Of a stretch of 64,000 nt of DNA, positions 61,491 to 64,000 are shown one piece after another; positions within the stretch are counted from its first letter, which is position 1; each line of letters starts with the position of its first letter. The translations under genes were made by a program, and so were the position numbers. The stretch covers positions 124,001-188,000 of the forward strand of contig JAWXUU010000001.1 in the NCBI GenBank assembly GCA_044426085.1, written 5' to 3'. The DNA comes from JAWXUU01 sp044426085 (GTDB lineage Bacteria; Bacillota; Clostridia; Christensenellales; CAMQZB01). The notes below the pieces were generated by a model. That model was not told the DNA's origin. It was given only the letters and a program-made list of their open reading frames with translations, and ran no database searches.

Positions 61491-62480
61491 TTACGATATA
61501 TCAAATGGGAAAAGCAATGATTGAATTTCCGAATCATACATATTATCTTTTGTCACGAGCGTTGCGCCTGTATCCACATCGCTAGGGTTTTTTTCTTCAC
61601 CCGTCACGAGTTTTATTGCGGTTTCTGCACCAAGATAGCCCATTGCAAATTGATTTTGCACTATCGTGCCATGGAAAATTCCCTTTTCGATATAATCAAC
61701 AACAATCGCGTTGTTATCAAAGCCAATACAGCAGATATCAGTTCTGCCACTCTCTTCGACACCCTCGCCAAGACCAACTGTGATAAGTTCGTTCATTGAA
61801 ACCATTCCTTCAATTTCGGGATACACATATAAAAGGTCAAGCGTTGCAAGCTTAGAAATATATGTGTTTGAAAGCACTTCTTTTCTTATCACGTTCATAT
61901 TTGGATACTGTGCAATTGCATCGAGAAAACCATTTGTTCTATCGAGACCATTTTGCGTTTCTGTGTCAAATTCTAGCGTTGCAACCGTGCCTTTATATCC
62001 AAGTTGACTCGCCATTTCTTCACCCATCAGAAATCCCGCAACATAGTTATCCGTTGATATTCTCGCCTTAACACTTTCCGAATTGACATCGCTGTCGATA
62101 ACAACAACTTCAAGACCAGCGCTTGACGCTTCATCAACCACAGATGCAAGTTCTTCATAGCTTATTGCAGAAATTACAATTGCATCAAAGCCTTCTTCTA
62201 TTGCTGATCTCACAATTGCAATTTGCCCTTCTACATCTTCTTCGTTATCCGTTGAACGCACTTCACCTTCTGCATTGTATTCCGCAATTGCCGTGTTGAA
62301 GCCTTCTATTGTGATTTCCCAAAAACTTAGTTCTTGCGATTTTGGAATAAACATCACTTTTGTGGTGTCGTTTCCGCTGCTTTGCGAAGAACAACCCGCA
62401 AGCGTGATAAAAACGACACACAATATAAGTGATACAGCAATTATTTTTTTACATATTATAGCCATTTTATTATTTTGCAT
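61491..62480 (-). CDS. Sugar-binding lipoprotein, probable sensor subunit
   Basis: The ATG at 62480 (GGAGG nine bases upstream) lies inside the last codons of the kinase gene, giving 329 residues. The signal ends TLAGC with Cys30. The rest is a ribose/galactose-type binding fold (SFWEITIEGFNTAI, VVIDSDVNSE, GFDNNAIVVDYI). Unlike mglB it has no permease or ATPase partner of its own and overlaps a sensor kinase. This matches systems where a binding protein presents the sugar to a LytS/YesM-type kinase. The ligand is not identifiable, galactose being the natural guess. Confidence 0.8.
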   Translation of the reverse strand: MQNNKMAIICKKIIAVSLILCVVFITLAGCSSQSSGNDTTKVMFIPKSQELSFWEITIEGFNTAIAEYNAEGEVRSTDNEEDVEGQIAIVRSAIEEGFDAIVISAISYEELASVVDEASSAGLEVVVIDSDVNSESVKARISTDNYVAGFLMGEEMASQLGYKGTVATLEFDTETQNGLDRTNGFLDAIAQYPNMNVIRKEVLSNTYISKLATLDLLYVYPEIEGMVSMNELITVGLGEGVEESGRTDICCIGFDNNAIVVDYIEKGIFHGTIVQNQFAMGYLGAETAIKLVTGEEKNPSDVDTGATLVTKDNMYDSEIQSLLFPFDIS

Positions 62481-64000
62481 ATTCATCAACCTCCGAAATT
62501 GGAAATTCAACTCTTATGGTTGTTCCCTCATCCAGTTCGCTTTGAACTGATATGCCGTATTCATCGCCAAAGAATATTTTTATTCTGTTGTGAACATTTT
62601 GCACGCCCACGCCAACTTTATCGCTGTTTTCAATAAATAACGCTTCAACTTGCTCCTCCGTCATGCCAAGTCCGTTATCCGAAACGCTGAGCACGATTTT
62701 ATCACCTTCTTTCTTTCCTGAAATCACAATTTCACCTTCGTCCACCATTCTGTCTATTCCGTGATATATTGCATTTTCAACAAATGGTTGCAATGTTATT
62801 TTCAAGCATTTATATTTCAGAAGTTCTTTATCGACATCAAATCTATATTTAAATTGGTTTTTATACCTTATGTTTTGAATGACAAGATAACTTTCCACAT
62901 GTTTCATTTCATCTTCAATGGTGATGATATCGTGTCCCCTGCTTATTGAAATTCTAAAGAAATTTGCAAGTGCAGAAACCATTTCTGCGGCTTCGGTATT
63001 GCCTTTTTGCTGACACATCCATAAAATTGAATCTAGCGTGTTATATAAAAAGTGTGGATTTATTTGCGCTTGCAAGGCTTTCAGTTCAAATTTTCTTAGT
63101 TCTTGTTCTTCCGCAATAACTTCTTCCATAAGGTGCTTGATTTTTTCAGCCATGTGGTCGAAAGATTTCGTTAGGGTTCGCACTTCATAAAACCCATTTG
63201 ATTCTGGCATTTTATAGTTTTCTATATTTTCTTCAAACTTTGCCATCTCGCTCATAAGTCCATGTATTGGGCTTGTAAGGTTTTTTGCAAGTATCAACGC
63301 AAGAAACGTTGCAATCACTATTCCACTTCCGAATATTATGAGTATGTAGTTTAGGTATTCATTGAAGTTCACTGTAACCATTTCTTCAATAGAACTCATG
63401 CCTATGATATACCAATCTGCGCCCTCAACATACGCTGTTGAATATATATTGTTGTTGCCAACATACGTGCCCTCTTTCACAAGGGTTGGTATGATTGCTG
63501 TGTTTTCTTCTTTCAAATTTGAAAAAATCAACTGCTGTTGTGGATGATATATTATATTGCCATATTCATCCGCCACATAAACATACCCTCTGCTTCCGAT
63601 TGAAACCTTATCGATATATTTGGATATTCCTGAAAATTCGATATCCATAGTCACATAAATAAGTTCATTTTCGCTGGTTATCGCTTTTGTTGTCATGGTT
63701 ACAACCCACGGATATTCCTGCACAAAAAGATTTTGAACGTGGGGGTTTGATATTTGATATTCAACACCCACCATATTGATATCAACATCAAAGGACTGAT
63801 TGTTATCTTGATAGTTATCCTTCAAAACCAAATCGTCCCCCGCGACGTAGTACAATATATTGCCTTGATTGTCGTATAACACAATTGAAACAATGTCTGA
63901 ACGCAAATCAAAAATCGTTTGCAAATCGCCATACATTTTTTGTTCATCTTCAGATTCTTCTTCAACGACGTTCTTGATATTATCAATAGTTTCCACTCTG
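62470..64000 (-). CDS. Sensor histidine kinase, YesM/LytS type, 5' end beyond the window
   Basis: 509 residues are visible and the frame runs off the right edge, so the first transmembrane span is missing. In order: an extracellular dCache-like domain (to about 210, with GYVYVADEYGNIIYHP), a membrane span (about 214-237), HAMP, the His_kinase segment with the phosphorylated His in QINPHFLYNTLDS (about 315), and the ATPase with NAIYHGIDR and DNGLGMTEEQ. Such kinases phosphorylate AraC-type YesN regulators, expected just outside the window. It overlaps the sugar-binding gene by 11 bases. Confidence 0.9.
   Translation of the reverse strand, partial: RVETIDNIKNVVEEESEDEQKMYGDLQTIFDLRSDIVSIVLYDNQGNILYYVAGDDLVLKDNYQDNNQSFDVDINMVGVEYQISNPHVQNLFVQEYPWVVTMTTKAITSENELIYVTMDIEFSGISKYIDKVSIGSRGYVYVADEYGNIIYHPQQQLIFSNLKEENTAIIPTLVKEGTYVGNNNIYSTAYVEGADWYIIGMSSIEEMVTVNFNEYLNYILIIFGSGIVIATFLALILAKNLTSPIHGLMSEMAKFEENIENYKMPESNGFYEVRTLTKSFDHMAEKIKHLMEEVIAEEQELRKFELKALQAQINPHFLYNTLDSILWMCQQKGNTEAAEMVSALANFFRISISRGHDIITIEDEMKHVESYLVIQNIRYKNQFKYRFDVDKELLKYKCLKITLQPFVENAIYHGIDRMVDEGEIVISGKKEGDKIVLSVSDNGLGMTEEQVEALFIENSDKVGVGVQNVHNRIKIFFGDEYGISVQSELDEGTTIRVEFPISEVDEYAK

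Overview
The window looks like chromosome from a low-GC, Gram-positive anaerobe of the Clostridia type (Bacillota), probably an uncultured gut or gut-like lineage. The reasons are AT-rich DNA with strong AGGAGG-type ribosome binding sites, canonical TTGaca-N17-TATAAT promoters, a T-box leader, lipoprotein sugar-binding proteins, the long single-chain PurL, the Firmicutes-type GalT and a pyrophosphate-type phosphofructokinase. Species cannot be named from this sequence. Almost every gene lies on the minus strand; only the truncated membrane protein at the left edge is on the plus strand.

Reading in the direction of transcription (right to left): 64.0-57.1 kb holds a sugar-sensing pair (YesM/LytS-type sensor kinase, cut by the window edge, overlapping a sugar-binding lipoprotein), a galactose-type ABC importer (mglB-mglA-mglC) and a small membrane protein. 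At 57.1-51.3 kb is a Leloir galactose operon (AEC-type transporter, galM, galT, galE, galK). At 51-39 kb are single housekeeping and accessory genes: a GNAT acetyltransferase, an atypical epimerase, an amino-acid permease, a CoA-disulfide reductase/rhodanese with a YeeE-type sulfur transporter, an EcsC-family membrane protein, a Fic protein, mnmA and putP.

From 39 to 18.2 kb is a roughly 20-kb uronate catabolism locus. It runs from an AEC transporter and an IclR regulator, through a promoter with palindromic operator-like sites, to a dedicated ABC importer (two permeases, a 677-residue binding lipoprotein, an ATPase). Five uncharacterised small membrane proteins are interspersed. Then come two signal-less heparinase II/III-fold lyases, KdgF, an SDR reductase, a MATE exporter, PPi-type phosphofructokinase, KDPG aldolase, KDG kinase and a YhcH-family protein. 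The order of activities fits import of uronate oligomers, cytoplasmic beta-elimination to unsaturated monouronate, ring opening by KdgF, reduction to KDG, phosphorylation, and cleavage to pyruvate and glyceraldehyde 3-phosphate. With no sulfatase, no unsaturated glucuronyl hydrolase and no KduI in the window, an alginate-like polyuronate is the best guess for the substrate.

From 18.2 to 12.4 kb is a T-box controlled aspS-gatC fusion followed by gatA and gatB, the apparatus for charging and transamidating tRNA. From 12.4 to 0.5 kb is a purine operon (fhs-purE-purK-purL-purM-purN-purH-purD) headed by a ZTP riboswitch whose aptamer overlaps an intrinsic terminator. Several palindromic or tandem repeats sit between genes: two related elements with 7-bp repeat ends (about 0.36-0.55 and 18.95-19.13 kb), a long imperfect inverted repeat inside the aspS leader, and duplications of the 3' ends of purL, kdgA and fic. 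No rRNA, tRNA, CRISPR array, transposase or phage gene was found.
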